Shown: positions 9,894 to 20,416, numbered from the stretch's first letter. The stretch: 64,000 nt of DNA from Prescottella defluvii (GCF_000738775.1 NZ_JPOC01000045.1:34434-98433); one strand, 5' to 3'. The notes: generated by a model not told the origin, from the letters alone. Program-made: numbers and translations.

Positions 9894-10850
9894 TCAGTTG
9901 GACTGAACGCGTGTGACATTCGTCCGGCGGCGGAACTCCCGGGGACTCACCCCGTGGTGTCTGGTGAACGCGGCGGTGAGTGCGAACGGACTGGAGTAGC
10001 CCACCTCGGTGGCGATCGCCGACACCGTCCGTTCGGGGTCCGACAGCAGATCGGCGGCGACGGACAGTCGCCATTCGCTGAGATAGCCGGCCGGCCCGAT
10101 TCCCATGCGCTCCGAGAACCTTCGTGCGAAAGCGGCACGGGAACAGTTGCATTCGCGGGCCAGGCTCTCGACGGTCCACGGCCGTTCCGGTTGATTGTGG
10201 ATCAGCTTCAGGGCATTCCCGAGGACCGGGTCGTCGTAGGCTGCGATCCAGTTCGGTGACCGTGACGGGTGCTGGGCCGACCATTCCCGCAGTGATGCGA
10301 TCAGGACGAGATCCAGTAGCCGATCGAGGAGGGCGTCCTGGCCGGGTCTGTCCAGCGTGATCTGTTGCGCCAGAAGGGCAATCATCGGTTCGGTGGCGGA
10401 GCTGCGGGGTACCACCGCGATCGGGGTGAGGCTGTCGAGCAGTTGCCGGCTGAGGACGCTGTCGAATCGGTAGGTGCCGGTCAGCATCGCGGTCGATCCT
10501 CCGGACGCGTTGCCCCATGTCCGGACGCCGAGGTCGGTCATGTTCAGGGCGGGTGCTCCGGCGGTGGCGTGGCAGTTCTGGCTCTCGTCGATGAGCACGT
10601 GTGGCGGTGTGTCCGGCCGGTCGGCGACCGTGTACGGATCGGGTCCACGAAGGAGCGCGATGTCGCCGGCCTCGAGGTTCTCGCTCTGGCCGGTGTCCGA
10701 GACGACGACTGCGGACCCGCGCACCAGCACCAGCACGGTGACGGGTGCGTGGTCCTCGATGCGCAGTGACCACGGGGGATCGAGCAGCGAGCGCAGAAGG
10801 AACGCGCCCTCCGCCCTCGATCCGGCGAGCATCATCGACAGCGCGTCCAT
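9894..10850 (-). CDS. AraC-family regulator with cupin sensor domain
   Basis: A 318-residue transcription factor. The N-terminal half (about 1-190) is a cupin-like sensor of the AraC-binding/cupin_6 kind (APVTVLVLVRGSAVV, LEAGDIALLRG). The C-terminal 100 residues hold the two AraC helix-turn-helix motifs (WTVESLARECNCSRAAFARRF and TVSAIATEVGYSSPFALTAAF). It is divergent from the NmrA-like gene, the usual arrangement for a regulator and its target. The effector is unknown. A -10-like TAGCGT 6 bases before the ATG suggests a leaderless transcript. Confidence 0.9.
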   Translation of the reverse strand: MDALSMMLAGSRAEGAFLLRSLLDPPWSLRIEDHAPVTVLVLVRGSAVVVSDTGQSENLEAGDIALLRGPDPYTVADRPDTPPHVLIDESQNCHATAGAPALNMTDLGVRTWGNASGGSTAMLTGTYRFDSVLSRQLLDSLTPIAVVPRSSATEPMIALLAQQITLDRPGQDALLDRLLDLVLIASLREWSAQHPSRSPNWIAAYDDPVLGNALKLIHNQPERPWTVESLARECNCSRAAFARRFSERMGIGPAGYLSEWRLSVAADLLSDPERTVSAIATEVGYSSPFALTAAFTRHHGVSPREFRRRTNVTRVQSN

Positions 10851-10856
10851 GACCCG

Positions 10857-10862
10857 ACGCTA
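10857..10862 (-). promoter_or_regulatory. -10 element TAGCGT, leaderless start of araC-type gene
   Basis: Minus-strand TAGCGT separated from the ATG at 10850 by 6 bases; no Shine-Dalgarno is visible. Confidence 0.5.
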
Positions 10863-10930
10863 GACGCTGGCGTATGTTTCTGCGACTTTCGACTATGGAT
10901 CGTATCGGCTGCTCGGGTTCGAATGGGTAC

Positions 10931-11764
10931 ATGACCTCGACAAGTGAGATTCAGACGGCGGTAGTGATCGGTGGTACCGGTAAGACCGGTGCACGCGTTG
11001 GACGGGGGTTGACGGCGAAGGGGGTGCGCACCCGCATCGCGTCGAGGACCTCAGAGACGGTTTTCGACTGGAACGATCGCGCGACGTGGGGGCCGGCCCT
11101 GTCCGGTGTCGACGCCGCGTACGTGACGTATGCGCCGGATCTGGCTGTTCCGGAATCGAGTACGCACATTGCGGAGTTCGCGGATCTCGCGCTGGCCGAA
11201 GGCGTTCGTAGGGTCGTGCTCCTGTCCGGGCGGGGCGAACCGGCAGCGCAGAAGGCCGAGGAGTCCCTGTCCGGCAGCGGACTGGAATGGGCAGTGGTGC
11301 GCGCCAGTTGGTTCGCTCAGAATTTCAGTGAGGGCTATCTGCTCGAACCGATTCACGCGGGGCACCTGGCGCTTCCGGTCGGTGACGTGGGTGAACCCTT
11401 CATCGACCTCGACGACCTTTCCGAGGTGGCAGTCGCCGCTCTGACCCGTCCCGATCTTCTCGGTCGAGTCCTCGAGGTGACGGGTCCACGGTCGCTGCCC
11501 TTCGCAGAGGCGGTCGCCGCGATCTCGGCGGCGTCGGGCCGCGCCGTATCGTTCGAAACAATCGGACCGGAGCAGTTTTCCGAAGGCATGGCAGCGGACG
11601 GTGTCCCCGGTGAGGTGATCGACCTTCTCTCCTATCTGTTCTCCGAAGTGCTCGACGGCCGGAATCGATTCGTCACCGGCATTGTCGAAGAGGTGCTGGA
11701 AAGGCCTGCCCGCGACTTCACGGTCTTTGCGGCCGCGGCCGCGCGAACGGGGGTGTGGTCGTGA
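10931..11764 (+). CDS. NmrA-like NAD(P)-binding oxidoreductase
   Basis: A 277-residue atypical short-chain dehydrogenase. The Rossmann motif [16 protein letters not shown] is near the N-terminus, with a basic residue after the second strand (RIASRTS) that suggests NADPH. The Ser/Tyr/Lys triad of classical enzymes is not obvious, as in NmrA sensors and NAD(P)H:quinone reductases of this group. I chose the ATG at 10931 because the glycine motif then lies close to the N-terminus. The next gene overlaps by 4 bases. Regulation by the divergent AraC protein is likely. Confidence 0.82.
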   Translation: MTSTSEIQTAVVIGGTGKTGARVGRGLTAKGVRTRIASRTSETVFDWNDRATWGPALSGVDAAYVTYAPDLAVPESSTHIAEFADLALAEGVRRVVLLSGRGEPAAQKAEESLSGSGLEWAVVRASWFAQNFSEGYLLEPIHAGHLALPVGDVGEPFIDLDDLSEVAVAALTRPDLLGRVLEVTGPRSLPFAEAVAAISAASGRAVSFETIGPEQFSEGMAADGVPGEVIDLLSYLFSEVLDGRNRFVTGIVEEVLERPARDFTVFAAAAARTGVWS

Positions 11765-12264
11765 AGGGCTCCGAGATAGTTCTGCAGTCGGTCGTCGGGG
11801 TGACTGCGTTCGGCGCGCTCGTCGCGGGTGGCGCATTGTTCGCATTCTCTGCCGTGGTGATGCCCGCCCTGCGTTCGGTGGATGCGCACACCGCCATCTC
11901 GTCGATGCAGGCGATCAATGTCGAGGCGCCGCGCAGCGCTCTGATGCTGCCACTGGTCGGGTCGGCCGTCACCGCGGTCGTCGCCGGTATCTGGGCTTCC
12001 GTGGCGCGAATCGACGGCTGGGTCGTGACGGTTCTCGGCTGTGCCGGTGTGCTCGCGGCGTTCGCGGTCACCGTGATCTATCACGTTCCACGCAACGACG
12101 CGTTCGCGTCCGTCGACGTGGCCGATGCGGCCGCCTGGCACGGTTATCGAACCGGATGGTCACTCTGGAATCACGTGCGGGCCGGCCTCTACTGCGTGGC
12201 CGCCACAGTGCTCGCGGTCGCTGCCGTGCTACCGGCGACACGCTCGGCAGGCGGCGCCCTATAG
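11761..12264 (+). CDS. DUF1772 (anthrone oxygenase-like) membrane protein
   Basis: A 167-residue integral membrane protein with four hydrophobic segments (about residues 6-28, 55-76, 82-104 and 137-158) and the family's conserved NxPRNDAFA-like stretch ([12 protein letters not shown]) followed by WxxxNHVR. The GTG at 11761 overlaps the upstream stop (GTGA); a GTG 6 bases earlier is possible. Some DUF1772 relatives take part in anthrone oxidation, but no activity can be assigned here. It is probably co-transcribed with the NmrA-like reductase. Confidence 0.8.
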   Translation: MKGSEIVLQSVVGVTAFGALVAGGALFAFSAVVMPALRSVDAHTAISSMQAINVEAPRSALMLPLVGSAVTAVVAGIWASVARIDGWVVTVLGCAGVLAAFAVTVIYHVPRNDAFASVDVADAAAWHGYRTGWSLWNHVRAGLYCVAATVLAVAAVLPATRSAGGAL

Positions 12265-12265
12265 T
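12260..12265 (+). promoter_or_regulatory. -10 element TATAGT of lysS
   Basis: Near-consensus hexamer overlapping the stop codon of the preceding gene and ending 10 bases before the lysS GTG. It implies a leaderless or few-base leader transcript. Confidence 0.55.
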
Positions 12266-12275
12266 CTTGTATCCC

Positions 12276-13787
12276 GTGAGTGAAGCACCTGCCCAGCCAG
12301 TAGACGACACCCCCGAGCAGCTCCGGATCCGCCGCGAGAAGCGGGAGCGTCTGCTCGCTCAGGGGCAGGAGCCGTACCCGGTGTCGGTTCCGCGCACCCA
12401 TTCCCTCGCGGAGGTGCGTGCGAAGTACCCCGATCTGGAGCCCGACGTGAGCACCGGTGACCAGGTCGGCGTCGTCGGCCGCGTCATCTTCGTCCGGAAC
12501 ACCGGCAAGCTGTGCTTCGCGACGCTGCAGGAGGGTGACGGCACGCAGTTGCAGGCGATGCTGAGCCTCGCGAACGTCGGCGAGGACGCCCTGGCGGCGT
12601 GGAAGTCCGACGTCGACCTCGGTGACTTCGTGTTCGTGCAGGGCGAGGTCATCAGTTCCCGGCGCGGTGAGCTCAGTGTCATGGCCGACTCGTGGCAGAT
12701 GGCGGCCAAGTCGCTGCGTCCGTTGCCGGTCGCGCACAAGGAGATGAGCGAGGAGTCCCGCGTACGTCAGCGTTACGCGGATCTGATCGTGCGCCCCGAG
12801 GCTCGGGAGAACGCGCGCAAGCGTGTCGCCGTCGTCCGGGAGCTGCGCAGTTCGCTCGAGCGTCGCGGCTTCCTCGAGGTGGAGACGCCGATGCTGCAGA
12901 CGCTGCACGGTGGCGCCGCGGCCCGTCCGTTCGTGACGCACTCCAATGCGCTCGACATCGATCTGTACCTGCGTATCGCGCCCGAGCTGTTCCTCAAGCG
13001 TTGCGTGGTCGGCGGTATCGAGAAGGTCTTCGAGATCAACCGCAACTTCCGCAATGAGGGCGTCGACTCGACGCATTCTCCGGAGTTCGCGATGCTCGAG
13101 ACGTACGAGGCGTACGGCACCTACGACGATTCCGCGAAGATGATCCGCGAGCTCGTCCAGGAGGTGGCACAGGCGGCTTTCGGTACGCAGGTGGTCACGC
13201 TCGCCGACGGTACCGAGTACGACCTCAGCGGCGAGTGGAAGACGCTCGAGATGTATCCGTCGCTGTCCGAGGCGATCGGTGTCCAGGTCACCCCGGACAC
13301 CACGGTCGAGGAGCTGCTGGCGCTGGCCGCCCGGGTGGGCCTCGAGGTTCCGAAGGACAAGGGCTACGGCCACGGCAAGCTCGTCGAGGAACTGTGGGAA
13401 CACCAGTGCGGTGACCAGTTGTTCGAGCCGACGTTCGTCCGGAACTTCCCCGTCGAGACGTCGCCGCTGACCCGACAGCACCGCAGCCTGCCGGGTGTCA
13501 CGGAGAAGTGGGATCTGTACATCCGCGGATTCGAACTCGCCACCGGGTATTCGGAGTTGGTCGATCCGGTCGTTCAGCGTGAGCGTTTCGTCGATCAGGC
13601 GCGTCTGGCGTCGGCCGGCGACGACGAGGCGATGGTTCTCGACGAGGAGTTCCTGGCGGCGATGGAGCAGGGTATGCCGCCGACCACCGGAACGGGTATG
13701 GGAATCGACCGTCTGCTGATGGCGCTCACCGGATTGGGAATCCGTGAAACCATCTTGTTCCCAATTGTCCGACCGAGCGTGCGCTGA
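12276..13787 (+). CDS. lysS: Lysyl-tRNA synthetase, class II
   Basis: Charges tRNA-Lys. It has 503 residues from the GTG at 12276, close to bacterial LysS. The N-terminal OB-fold anticodon domain (about 55-165) holds [22 protein letters not shown]. Class II motif 2 is [20 protein letters not shown] and motif 3 is [13 protein letters not shown]. The catalytic loop segments look intact, so it is the housekeeping enzyme, not the MprF-fused LysX form. Promoter TATAGT lies just upstream. lsr2 follows, as in mycobacteria. Confidence 0.96.
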   Translation: MSEAPAQPVDDTPEQLRIRREKRERLLAQGQEPYPVSVPRTHSLAEVRAKYPDLEPDVSTGDQVGVVGRVIFVRNTGKLCFATLQEGDGTQLQAMLSLANVGEDALAAWKSDVDLGDFVFVQGEVISSRRGELSVMADSWQMAAKSLRPLPVAHKEMSEESRVRQRYADLIVRPEARENARKRVAVVRELRSSLERRGFLEVETPMLQTLHGGAAARPFVTHSNALDIDLYLRIAPELFLKRCVVGGIEKVFEINRNFRNEGVDSTHSPEFAMLETYEAYGTYDDSAKMIRELVQEVAQAAFGTQVVTLADGTEYDLSGEWKTLEMYPSLSEAIGVQVTPDTTVEELLALAARVGLEVPKDKGYGHGKLVEELWEHQCGDQLFEPTFVRNFPVETSPLTRQHRSLPGVTEKWDLYIRGFELATGYSELVDPVVQRERFVDQARLASAGDDEAMVLDEEFLAAMEQGMPPTTGTGMGIDRLLMALTGLGIRETILFPIVRPSVR

Positions 13788-13842
13788 CCGGGAGTTTTAT
13801 TTCGCACCTATTGCCGAGTCATCGCTTTTGGTGATTCAGGGG

Positions 13843-13848
13843 TACGAT
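13843..13848 (+). promoter_or_regulatory. -10 candidate TACGAT for lsr2
   Basis: TANNNT hexamer 68 bases before the lsr2 ATG. No good -35 is seen at 17 bases, so support is weak. Confidence 0.35.
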
Positions 13849-13916
13849 TGCATTCTGTTACCGGCTGGACGCATCGCGTCCGAGCAACGTCGTGTCATTC
13901 GGAAGGAATTCACCCC

Positions 13917-14270
13917 ATGGCAAAGAAGGTCACTGTAACTCTCATCGACGACGTGGATCAGGACGCCACCGCCGATGAAACGGTCGAGTTCGGCCTGGAT
14001 GGGGTTCAGTACGAGATCGATCTGTCCTCGGAGAATGCCGCGAAGCTTCGTGAGCAGTTGGATGTGTGGGTTTCGCATGCCCGCAAGGCGACGGCCCGTC
14101 GTCGTGGCGGCAAGGTGACCTCCGGTGGCGGTGCGTCCTCGTCGCGTGTTGCGGTGGACCGCGAGCAGAGCGCGGCGATTCGCGAATGGGCACGCCGGAA
14201 CGGATATCCGGTGTCCTCCCGTGGGCGTATCTCGGCGGAAATCACCGAAGCGTACAACAAGGCGCACTGA
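13917..14270 (+). CDS. lsr2: Lsr2 nucleoid-associated protein
   Basis: An H-NS-like protein that coats AT-rich DNA and silences horizontally acquired genes. It has 117 residues, with AAGGA (13903-13907) 9 bases before the ATG. The N-terminal oligomerisation strand ([33 protein letters not shown]) and the C-terminal DNA-binding domain are present. The AT-minor-groove loop is the RGR in [13 protein letters not shown]. The linker is basic and Gly/Ser-rich. A 68-base leader may carry regulation. In mycobacteria clpC1 follows directly; here two envelope-type genes intervene. Confidence 0.96.
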   Translation: MAKKVTVTLIDDVDQDATADETVEFGLDGVQYEIDLSSENAAKLREQLDVWVSHARKATARRRGGKVTSGGGASSSRVAVDREQSAAIREWARRNGYPVSSRGRISAEITEAYNKAH

Positions 14271-14599
14271 TAACAACCGGACTTCGCTGCCGACGATTCG
14301 TCTGTGTGCGAAGATGAACTTCCGGTGTCCACGATGTGCGGCTGAGTCGATTGATTACCGGCGCAGCGCTTTCGATATTGGACAAACCGGGTGGATCCAC
14401 CCGGAGCACGAACGGTTCGTCGCGTAAAACCGTCCGATACTCGTCCTAATCCGGTTGTGCCTGTACACGGCACGGGGGGAACCGGCAGGATAATTGGGCC
14501 GCGTATGCGCCGCACCTCGGCGGATCCTCAGACTCGCATTAATTTGCTTGAGTAAGGTTCCGCTCCGGCGATAGGGCCGGCGGGAAGGAGTGTGTGCGC
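14271..14599. other. Gene-free interval after lsr2 with an 18-base palindrome
   Basis: About 325 bases with lower GC than the flanks. A perfect palindrome lies at 14387-14404 (CCGGGTGGATCCACCCGG); it can also fold as a 7-bp stem with a GATC loop. A 37-codon frame (14314-14427) with one CPRC pair is visible, but nothing supports its translation. AAGGAG at 14585-14590 serves the next gene. Confidence 0.6.
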
Positions 14600-16477
14600 G
14601 TGCGAGTGGTTCCGGACGCTGGGCAGGGCGGGGTGGTCGACTCGCCGACACCGGCACGGAATCGCTGGTGGGTGCTCGATTCACGACGCGTCCTCGCCGT
14701 CGCCGCCATGCTGATCGCTCTGCAGATGGTGGTGCGGGGCATCGTTGCCTTCTCCGGCGACTTCTACTGGGACGACCTGATCCTCATCAGCCGCTCGGGG
14801 CAGTACCCGGCGCTCTCGGGTGAGTTCCTGTTCTACGACCACGACGGTCATTTCATGCCGGCCGCGTTCCTGGCGGCCTGGTTCGCGACCACGGCGGCAC
14901 CGCTGAACTGGGCGGTTCCCGCGGTGATGTTGTTGGTGCTGCAACTGCTGGCCTCGCTCGCGGTCCTCCGTCTCCTGCGGTTGCTGCTGGGCCCGCGCCC
15001 GATTCTGCTGCTGCCCCTGACGTTCTACCTGTTCTCCCCGCTGACGCTGCCGTCCTTCGCCTGGTGGGCCGCGGGGCTCAATTCACTGCCGATGCAGATC
15101 GCCCTCGCCTGGGTGGCGGGCGACGCGATCCGGTTCTGCCGTACCGGGCGGGTCCGGTTCGCAGTGTCCGGGACCGTGGTGACCGCGCTGTCGCTGGCGT
15201 TCTTCGAGAAGTCGGTGCTGGTGCCGATCGTCGCGTTCGTGACCGTCGCGCTGCTGCTGCGGTCGGACGGGATCGAACGTCCACTCAGGTCGACGTGGCA
15301 CCGGGGCCGGGCGCTGTGGATTCCCCTGATCGCAGTCACCGCGCTGTGGGCGACGGCGTACCTGTCCTTCACCGAGTCGCGGCTCGTCGTGCCGAGCGCG
15401 ACGCAGACCGTCGGCCTCACGCACCACGCGACGTCGTTGGGTCTGGTGCCGACGCTGCTCGGAGGGCCGTGGGGGTGGGACCGGTGGCCGCCGAGCCCGC
15501 CGTGGGCGACGCCGCCGGCCGTTCTGGTCGTGCTCGGGTGGGCCGTGGTGCTGTCGGCGCTGGTCTGGTCGCTGCGGTGCCTGAAGCGCACCGGAGCGGT
15601 GTGGCTGGCGCTGGTCGCGTACGTCGCGGCGTCGGAGGCGGCGATGGTGCTGACCCGATCCGGACCCGGTACCGCCTACGAGCTGGCGCAGACACTCCGA
15701 TATGTCGCCGACAGCGCGGTCGTCATCGCGATTGCCTGGGCGTTGATCGCCCGTGCGCCGCGTCGCGAGGACACCGTTCCGTGGACGCCGGCAGTCCTCC
15801 GGAGGCCCGAGCGACGGGCCGCCGTCGCGGTGGCGCTGACCGCCGCATTCGTCGGGAGCAGCCTGTGGTCGACGGTCACGTTCGTCGAGCGGTGGCGGGA
15901 CAATCCCACCGTCGACTACCTCGCGAACGCGCGCGCCTCGCTGGCCGCGAACCAGGGTTCGCCGTTGCTGGATCAGCCGGTGTCCATCTGGGTGCTACTC
16001 CCGGTCGCGTACCCGCACAACACGACCAGCCACATCTTCGCGCCACTGGACGAGCGTCCGGAGTTCGGCCGTTCCACCAACTACCTGCAGCTTCTCGACG
16101 ACACCGGTCGGCTGATCCCCGGTGCCGTCACGTCGATCCGCAACATCGGGCAGGGGCCGTCCGCGGGCTGCGGTTACCGCGTCGAGAGCGGTGCGACCGA
16201 CATCCCGCTCGACGGTCCGCTGATCGACTGGGAGTGGACCGTCCAGCTCAACTACTTCGCGAGCGCCGACGGGACGATCGAGGTGGGGCTCAGCGGCAGC
16301 GACCCGGCCGGCGATCCGGTGACCGTCCCCGTCCAGGCCGGGTTGAACCAGGTGTTCGTGCGGCTCTTCGGCCCCGGGACCGCGGTCCGCGTGCAACCGG
16401 TGACACCCGGGCTGGCGCTGTGCGTCGGCGCCGGTCCGGTCGGTGCCGTCGTCCCGGCCGCCGGATCCGGCTCGTGA
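14600..16477 (+). CDS. Polytopic membrane protein, probably GT-C glycosyltransferase-like
   Basis: A protein of about 625 residues. An N-terminal membrane segment is followed by an extracytoplasmic loop reading FSGDFYWDDLILISRSGQYP. An acidic DD pair right after the first membrane helix is the hallmark of GT-C enzymes that use polyprenyl-phosphate sugars. About ten more hydrophobic segments run to residue 410, then a soluble C-terminal domain of about 190 residues, rich in beta-type sequence, lies outside the membrane. I placed the start at GTG 14600, 9 bases after AAGGAG; GTG 14594 is also possible. It overlaps the acyltransferase gene by 4 bases. Donor and acceptor are unknown. Confidence 0.7.
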   Translation: MRVVPDAGQGGVVDSPTPARNRWWVLDSRRVLAVAAMLIALQMVVRGIVAFSGDFYWDDLILISRSGQYPALSGEFLFYDHDGHFMPAAFLAAWFATTAAPLNWAVPAVMLLVLQLLASLAVLRLLRLLLGPRPILLLPLTFYLFSPLTLPSFAWWAAGLNSLPMQIALAWVAGDAIRFCRTGRVRFAVSGTVVTALSLAFFEKSVLVPIVAFVTVALLLRSDGIERPLRSTWHRGRALWIPLIAVTALWATAYLSFTESRLVVPSATQTVGLTHHATSLGLVPTLLGGPWGWDRWPPSPPWATPPAVLVVLGWAVVLSALVWSLRCLKRTGAVWLALVAYVAASEAAMVLTRSGPGTAYELAQTLRYVADSAVVIAIAWALIARAPRREDTVPWTPAVLRRPERRAAVAVALTAAFVGSSLWSTVTFVERWRDNPTVDYLANARASLAANQGSPLLDQPVSIWVLLPVAYPHNTTSHIFAPLDERPEFGRSTNYLQLLDDTGRLIPGAVTSIRNIGQGPSAGCGYRVESGATDIPLDGPLIDWEWTVQLNYFASADGTIEVGLSGSDPAGDPVTVPVQAGLNQVFVRLFGPGTAVRVQPVTPGLALCVGAGPVGAVVPAAGSGS

Positions 16478-17724
16478 GAGCGGACGGACACGAAGACGCC
16501 GGGTACCAGCCGTCGCTCACCGGCCTGCGCGCGGTCGCGGCGCTGCTGGTGGTCGGCGCGCACGCCGCGTTCTGGACCGGCCGCTATACGAACGATCTGG
16601 CGGGCGGAGCCCTCTCGCGGCTCGAGATCGGCGTCGCCGTGTTCTTCGCACTGTCAGGATTTCTGCTGTTCCGTCCGTGGCTGCGGGCGGCGGCCGGACG
16701 GCAGGAGCTGCCGTCGGCTCGCACCTACCTGCGGAACCGGGCTCGGCGGATCCTGCCGGCCTACTGGATCGCCGTCGTCGCGACCTACGTGATCTACCTG
16801 TTCCGGGAACCGGGCGAGTCGGGCCTCGGCTGGTCGGGCTTCGTGCGGAACATGACGCTCACCCAGATCTACGGGGCCGGGCACCTGCACACCGGGCTCA
16901 CCCAGATGTGGAGTCTGGCGGTGGAGGTCACGTTCTATCTGCTGCTGCCGGTGCTCGGGTGGTTCCTCGTCGTGGTCGTCTGCCGCCGCTCGTGGCATCC
17001 GGTCCGGCTCACGATCGCCCTGCTCGTGGTCGTCGCGATCACGCCGGTGTGGACGCTGATCACGCACAACACGGACATCACGTTCACCGCGAGGCTGTGG
17101 CTGCCGGGATTCGTGGCGTGGTTCGCGGGCGGCATGCTGCTGGCCGTCGCGTCGGTGACCGTGCGGCGGTGCAACCCGTACGCGATGGGCCTGCTGGCGC
17201 TGTACTTCCTGCTGCTGGCGTGCACGCCGCTGGCGGGGGAGGCGACGATCGTCCCGGCGGACGCCGGCGAGGCCGTCACCAAGTCGCTGCTCTACCTGCT
17301 GTTCGTGGTGTCGCTGATGGCGCCGCTGGTGATCGGGGATCGTCCCGGACCGCTCGGCAGGCTGTGCGCGTCGCGTCCGATGGTGTGGCTGGGGGAGGTC
17401 TCCTACGAGCTGTTCCTCGTGCACCTGGTGGTGATGGAGTTCGTGATGGAGATGCTCGGGTACCGCACCTTCCAGGGCTCGACGGTGGGTGTCTTCATCG
17501 TCACCGTCGCCTTCTCGGTCCCGGTCGCGTGGGCGCTGCATCGGTCGCTGGAACGACTCCTGGCCGCCGTTTGCCCGCCCCGGACACCGGTTGCGGAAGT
17601 GTTCGCTTCAGGCGTACAGCCGACGGGAAACGATTCCGCCACCTGCGGCGTTGAAGAGTTCGAGCAGGTCGGCTCCGCACGTTTGACGGGTGGAGGAGCG
17701 GCGGGTGGAAACCCGGCCCACTAG
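16474..17724 (+). CDS. Acyltransferase 3 (OafA/YrhL) family membrane protein
   Basis: A 416-residue protein with about ten membrane segments; it O-acylates surface sugars or lipids in characterised relatives. The family opening SLTGLRAVAALLVVGAHAAFW contains the conserved His. LEIGVAVFFALSGFLLFRPW, LRNRARRILPAYWIA and MWSLAVEVTFYLLLP are standard signatures, and GEVSYELFLVHLVVME lies near the end. A hydrophilic tail of about 50 residues follows the last helix. The GTG start overlaps the preceding GT-C-like gene, so the pair probably builds and decorates one envelope glycan or glycolipid (inference). Confidence 0.9.
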   Translation: MRADGHEDAGYQPSLTGLRAVAALLVVGAHAAFWTGRYTNDLAGGALSRLEIGVAVFFALSGFLLFRPWLRAAAGRQELPSARTYLRNRARRILPAYWIAVVATYVIYLFREPGESGLGWSGFVRNMTLTQIYGAGHLHTGLTQMWSLAVEVTFYLLLPVLGWFLVVVVCRRSWHPVRLTIALLVVVAITPVWTLITHNTDITFTARLWLPGFVAWFAGGMLLAVASVTVRRCNPYAMGLLALYFLLLACTPLAGEATIVPADAGEAVTKSLLYLLFVVSLMAPLVIGDRPGPLGRLCASRPMVWLGEVSYELFLVHLVVMEFVMEMLGYRTFQGSTVGVFIVTVAFSVPVAWALHRSLERLLAAVCPPRTPVAEVFASGVQPTGNDSATCGVEEFEQVGSARLTGGGAAGGNPAH

Positions 17725-17856
17725 AGTATGAGGTGGGGTCGTGGAACCTTCGTCGGTTCCGGAGGCCGTCAGCCTGTTGTGCCGGAGCGAAACGCGGCGG
17801 GAAGGTACGAGACATCAGGTCTCGGAGCTGACCGCCGGAGAGTGTGAGGGAGAGCG

Positions 17857-20406
17857 ATGTTCGAGAGGTTCACCGATCGCGCGCGGCGCGTTGTTGTCCT
17901 GGCGCAAGAAGAAGCCAGGATGCTCAACCACAACTACATCGGCACGGAACACATCCTGCTCGGCCTCATCCACGAGGGTGAGGGTGTGGCGGCGAAGTCG
18001 CTGGAGTCGTTGGGTATCTCCCTCGAAGGTGTCCGCAGCCAGGTCGAGGAGATCATCGGCCAGGGTCAGCAGGCCCCGTCCGGCCACATCCCCTTCACCC
18101 CGCGTGCCAAGAAGGTCCTCGAGCTCAGCCTGCGCGAGGCGCTGCAGCTCGGCCACAACTACATAGGCACCGAGCACATTCTCCTCGGTCTGATCCGCGA
18201 GGGCGAGGGCGTCGCCGCCCAGGTCCTCGTCAAGCTCGGCGCCGACCTCAACCGTGTCCGCCAGCAGGTGATCCAGCTGCTCTCGGGCTACCAGGGCAAG
18301 GAGCCGGCCGAGGCCGGCGGCAGCCGTGGCGAGGCGGGTACCCCGTCGACGTCGCTGGTCCTCGACCAGTTCGGCCGCAACCTCACGCAGGCCGCTCTCG
18401 AAGGCAAGCTCGACCCGGTCATCGGCCGCTCGAAGGAAATCGAGCGCGTCATGCAGGTCCTGAGCCGCCGCACCAAGAACAACCCTGTCCTCATCGGCGA
18501 GCCGGGTGTCGGCAAGACCGCCGTGGTCGAGGGCCTCGCGCAGGCCATCGTCAACGGTGAGGTCCCCGAGACCCTCAAGGACAAGCAGCTCTACACGCTG
18601 GACCTGGGCTCCCTGGTGGCCGGCAGCCGTTACCGCGGTGACTTCGAGGAACGCCTCAAGAAGGTCCTCAAGGAGATCAACACCCGCGGCGACATCATCC
18701 TGTTCATCGACGAGCTGCACACGCTTGTCGGTGCCGGCGCGGCCGAGGGCGCCATCGACGCGGCCTCGATCCTCAAGCCGAAGCTGGCCCGCGGTGAGCT
18801 GCAGACCATCGGCGCCACCACCCTCGACGAGTACCGCAAGTACATCGAGAAGGATGCCGCGCTCGAGCGCCGCTTCCAGCCGGTGCAGGTCGGCGAGCCG
18901 ACGGTCGAGCACACCATCGAGATCCTCAAGGGTCTGCGCGACCGCTACGAGGCGCACCACCGCGTCTCGATCACCGACAGCGCTCTGGTCGCGGCGGCCA
19001 CCCTCGCCGACCGCTACATCAACGACCGCTTCCTGCCGGACAAGGCAATCGACCTCATCGACGAGGCGGGCGCCCGAATGCGCATCCGTCGGATGACCGC
19101 GCCGCCGGACCTGCGCGAGTTCGACGACCGGATCGCCGACGCCCGTCGCGAGAAGGAGTCCGCGATCGACGCGCAGGACTTCGAGAAGGCCGCGAACCTG
19201 CGCGACAAGGAGAAGACCCTCGTCGCACAGCGTGCCGAGCGCGAGAAGCAGTGGCGTTCCGGTGACCTGGATGTCATCGCCGAGGTCGACGACGAGCAGA
19301 TCGCCGAGGTGCTGGGCAACTGGACCGGCATCCCGGTCTTCAAGCTCACCGAGGAGGAGACCACCCGTCTGCTCCGCATGGAGGAGGAGCTGCACAAGCG
19401 GATCATCGGCCAGGAGGACGCCGTCAAGGCGGTCTCCAAGGCGATCCGCCGCACCCGCGCCGGCCTGAAGGATCCGAAGCGTCCGTCCGGCTCGTTCATC
19501 TTCGCCGGCCCGTCCGGTGTCGGTAAGACCGAGCTGTCCAAGGCGCTCGCGAACTTCCTGTTCGGCGACGACGACGCGCTCATCCAGATCGACATGGGCG
19601 AGTTCCACGACCGGTTCACCGCGTCGCGCCTGTTCGGTGCCCCTCCCGGCTACGTCGGCTACGAAGAGGGCGGCCAGCTCACCGAGAAGGTGCGCCGCAA
19701 GCCGTTCTCCGTGGTTCTGTTCGACGAGATCGAGAAGGCCCACCAGGAGATCTACAACACCCTCCTGCAGGTGCTCGAGGACGGCCGTCTCACCGACGGT
19801 CAGGGTCGTACGGTCGACTTCAAGAACACCGTGCTGATCTTCACCTCGAACCTCGGTACCTCCGACATCTCGAAGGCCGTCGGCCTCGGCTTCACGTCGG
19901 GAACCGGCACGGAGTCGAACTACGAGCGCATGAAGCTCAAGGTCCACGACGAGCTCAAGAAGCACTTCCGCCCCGAGTTCCTCAACCGCATCGACGACAT
20001 CATCGTCTTCCACCAGCTGTCTCAGGACGAGATCATCCAGATGGTGGACCTGATGATCGGTCGCGTCGAGAAGCAGCTGAAGAACAAGGACATGGACATC
20101 GAGCTGACCGAGCAGGCCAAGTCGCTGCTCGCGAAGCGTGGTTTCGATCCGGTGCTGGGTGCGCGTCCGCTGCGTCGCACCATCCAGCGCGAGATCGAGG
20201 ACCAGCTGTCGGAGAAGATCCTCTTCAACGAGCTGGGCGCGGGCCAGATCGTCCTGGTCGATGTCGAAGGCTGGGACGGCGAGGGTGCCGGCGAGAACGC
20301 GAAGTTCACGTTCCGTGGCGCACCGAAGCCGGTCACGGTTCCGGACTCGCTGCCCATCGACATGGCCAAGGCCGCCCCGGCAGAGGGCGATCACTCGGCC
20401 GAGTAG
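17857..20406 (+). CDS. clpC: ClpC1 AAA+ unfoldase
   Basis: The Hsp100 partner of ClpP1P2 that unfolds substrates for degradation; in mycobacteria it is essential and the target of cyclomarin, lassomycin and ecumicin. It has 849 residues. Two N-domain repeats each contain [20 protein letters not shown]. The first AAA module has Walker [10 protein letters not shown] and FIDELH. A UVR-type middle segment reads [16 protein letters not shown], and the second AAA module has GPSGVGKTE and LFDEIEKAH. The C-terminal D2 region carries [10 protein letters not shown] perfect inverted repeat terminates the gene. Confidence 0.97.
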   Translation: MFERFTDRARRVVVLAQEEARMLNHNYIGTEHILLGLIHEGEGVAAKSLESLGISLEGVRSQVEEIIGQGQQAPSGHIPFTPRAKKVLELSLREALQLGHNYIGTEHILLGLIREGEGVAAQVLVKLGADLNRVRQQVIQLLSGYQGKEPAEAGGSRGEAGTPSTSLVLDQFGRNLTQAALEGKLDPVIGRSKEIERVMQVLSRRTKNNPVLIGEPGVGKTAVVEGLAQAIVNGEVPETLKDKQLYTLDLGSLVAGSRYRGDFEERLKKVLKEINTRGDIILFIDELHTLVGAGAAEGAIDAASILKPKLARGELQTIGATTLDEYRKYIEKDAALERRFQPVQVGEPTVEHTIEILKGLRDRYEAHHRVSITDSALVAAATLADRYINDRFLPDKAIDLIDEAGARMRIRRMTAPPDLREFDDRIADARREKESAIDAQDFEKAANLRDKEKTLVAQRAEREKQWRSGDLDVIAEVDDEQIAEVLGNWTGIPVFKLTEEETTRLLRMEEELHKRIIGQEDAVKAVSKAIRRTRAGLKDPKRPSGSFIFAGPSGVGKTELSKALANFLFGDDDALIQIDMGEFHDRFTASRLFGAPPGYVGYEEGGQLTEKVRRKPFSVVLFDEIEKAHQEIYNTLLQVLEDGRLTDGQGRTVDFKNTVLIFTSNLGTSDISKAVGLGFTSGTGTESNYERMKLKVHDELKKHFRPEFLNRIDDIIVFHQLSQDEIIQMVDLMIGRVEKQLKNKDMDIELTEQAKSLLAKRGFDPVLGARPLRRTIQREIEDQLSEKILFNELGAGQIVLVDVEGWDGEGAGENAKFTFRGAPKPVTVPDSLPIDMAKAAPAEGDHSAE

Positions 20407-20416
20407 GTTTCACAGG

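Noticed and set aside
14314..14427. 37-codon frame with a CPRC pair as a zinc-ribbon protein
   Set aside because: Only one cysteine pair, no ribosome site, and it spans the palindrome at 14387.
17815..20394. Very long open frame antisense to clpC, and similar ones opposite lysS, ispF/cysS and the cholesterol genes
   Set aside because: Leucine/arginine/aspartate-rich shadows caused by high GC at third positions of the real genes; no motif, no ribosome site.
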